DNA of 64,000 nucleotides from Pseudomonas brassicacearum. Lineage in GTDB: Bacteria; Pseudomonadota; Gammaproteobacteria; Pseudomonadales; Pseudomonadaceae. Each line of letters begins with the position of its first letter. Position 1 is the first letter of the stretch. Below the pieces are notes generated by a model that was given only the letters and a program-made list of their open reading frames with translations, made no database searches and had not been told where the DNA came from. A program made the translations under genes and the position numbers. The stretch spans positions 124,001-188,000 of the forward strand of contig NZ_MOBJ01000005.1 in assembly GCF_003732225.1 (NCBI RefSeq), read 5' to 3'. Shown in pieces: positions 62,945 to 64,000 of the stretch.

Positions 62945-64000
62945 GTGGCAGACGTAAAACGATTCGACAACTTCATCGGCGGCCAATGGGTCGCGGGTGC
63001 CGAGTACTCGACCAATATCAACCCGTCCGAGTTGTCCGATGTCATTGGCGAATACGCCAAGGCTGACCTGGCTCAGGTGAACGCCGCCATCGACGCTGCT
63101 CGTGCCGCGTTCCCGGCCTGGTCGACGTCGGGCATTCAGGCGCGCAGCGATGCTCTGGATAAAGTCGGCAGCGAAATCCTCGCGCGTCGCGAAGAACTCG
63201 GCACCTTGCTGGCACGGGAGGAGGGCAAGACTCTGCCCGAAGCCATCGGCGAAGTGTCCCGCGCCGGCAACATCTTCAAGTTTTTCGCTGGCGAATGCCT
63301 GCGTCTGTCCGGCGATTACCTGCCGTCGGTGCGTCCGGGCGTCAACGTTGAAGTCACCCGCGAAGCCCTTGGCGTGGTGGGTCTGATTACTCCGTGGAAC
63401 TTCCCGATTGCGATTCCCGCATGGAAGATCGCCCCGGCGCTGGCCTATGGCAACTGCGTGGTGCTCAAACCGGCGGAACTGGTGCCCGGTTGCGCTTGGG
63501 CATTGGCCGAGATCATCTCCCGCGCCGGTTTCCCGGCCGGGGTGTTCAACCTGGTGATGGGCAGCGGTCGAGTGATCGGCGATGCCATGGTCAACAGTCC
63601 GAAAGTCGACGGCATCAGCTTCACCGGCTCGGTCGGCGTGGGTCGGCAGATTGCGGTCAACTGCGTGTCGCGTCAGGCCAAGGTGCAGTTGGAAATGGGC
63701 GGCAAGAACCCGCAGATCATTCTCGACGATGCCGATCTCAAACAAGCCGTCGAGCTGTCGGTGCAGAGCGCGTTTTATTCCACCGGTCAGCGTTGCACGG
63801 CCTCGAGCCGCTTGATTGTCACCGCCGGGATTCACGACAAATTCGTCGAGGCCATGGCTGAGCGGATGAAGTCGATCAAGGTCGGGCATGCCTTGAGGAG
63901 CGGCACTGACATCGGCCCGGTGGTCTCGCAAGCGCAACTGGAACAGGACTTGAAGTACATCGACATCGGCCAGTCCGAAGGTGCACGACTGGTCAGCGGT
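62945..64000 (+). CDS. 2,5-dioxopentanoate (alpha-ketoglutarate semialdehyde) dehydrogenase, partial
   Basis: The first 352 codons of an NAD(P)-dependent aldehyde dehydrogenase; the gene runs off the window. The start is GTG at 62945 after AAGGAGAGG, giving MADVKRFDNFIGGQW. Catalytic residues are visible: N152 in TPWNFP, E250 in LEMGGKNP and C284 in TGQRCTASS. Pairing with kdgD indicates oxidation of alpha-ketoglutarate semialdehyde to 2-oxoglutarate, the last step of glucarate/galactarate breakdown. Confidence 0.92.
   Translation, partial: MADVKRFDNFIGGQWVAGAEYSTNINPSELSDVIGEYAKADLAQVNAAIDAARAAFPAWSTSGIQARSDALDKVGSEILARREELGTLLAREEGKTLPEAIGEVSRAGNIFKFFAGECLRLSGDYLPSVRPGVNVEVTREALGVVGLITPWNFPIAIPAWKIAPALAYGNCVVLKPAELVPGCAWALAEIISRAGFPAGVFNLVMGSGRVIGDAMVNSPKVDGISFTGSVGVGRQIAVNCVSRQAKVQLEMGGKNPQIILDDADLKQAVELSVQSAFYSTGQRCTASSRLIVTAGIHDKFVEAMAERMKSIKVGHALRSGTDIGPVVSQAQLEQDLKYIDIGQSEGARLVSG

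Overview
The window looks like the chromosome of a Pseudomonas of the P. fluorescens group. Reasons: the gene set and order (infB-rbfA-truB-rpsO-pnp; nadC / DUF1631 / ampD-ampE / chemotaxis transducer; piuB-piuA-piuC; dpp cluster with an OprD-type porin; roxS-roxR) match what I remember of Pseudomonas maps, codon use is GC-rich, and intergenic gaps carry two families of palindromic REP-like repeats typical of this group. I saw no rRNA, CRISPR array, insertion sequence or prophage block.

Layout. 1-4934: translation and RNA-turnover genes (infB end, rbfA, truB, rpsO, pnp) and a tRNA-Thr(CGT). 4942-10506: a Ser-rich coiled-coil protein, a DUF6388-like protein, nadC, a DUF1631 protein, ampD-ampE. 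10812-12842: a methyl-accepting chemotaxis gene broken by one in-frame stop. 12858-20494: tatD-like nuclease, cra and the fructose PTS operon fruBKA behind a canonical Cra operator. 20679-28983: PhoD phosphatase and an iron-uptake cluster (piuB, TonB receptor piuA, piuC, Sel1 protein) with a Fur-like box. 28984-32545: an AT-richer island with an alpha-xenorhabdolysin-type pore-forming toxin locus. 32556-39714: speC, an OpuC-type osmoprotectant ABC transporter, prfC. 39817-41064: small genes. 41175-53778: dipeptide transporter dppBCDF with four DppA-type binding proteins and an OpdP-type porin. 54073-58806: SIMPL-domain protein, RoxS-RoxR two-component system, an SbmA/BacA-like ABC transporter. 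58995-64000: GntR/FadR regulator, kdgD and an aldehyde dehydrogenase (glucarate/galactarate catabolism), split by a phospholipase-C-like cassette with a textbook LexA box.

Most notable points. (1) The 738-residue toxin frame at 29371 reads as XaxA-like plus XaxB-like halves. At the junction a run of six T lies just before a Shine-Dalgarno sequence and ATG; with five T the first half would stop at a TGA overlapping that ATG (ATGA), so one homopolymer base separates a two-gene operon from a fusion. (2) The phospholipase-like gene at 60117-61736 has no signal peptide and a perfect CTGT-N8-ACAG SOS box 40 bases before its start, suggesting damage-induced expression as for bacteriocins. (3) The chemotaxis gene stops at codon 479, just before its signalling tip. 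(4) The kdgD promoter carries a perfect AAGTTGTA-N8-TACAACTT operator over its -10 box.
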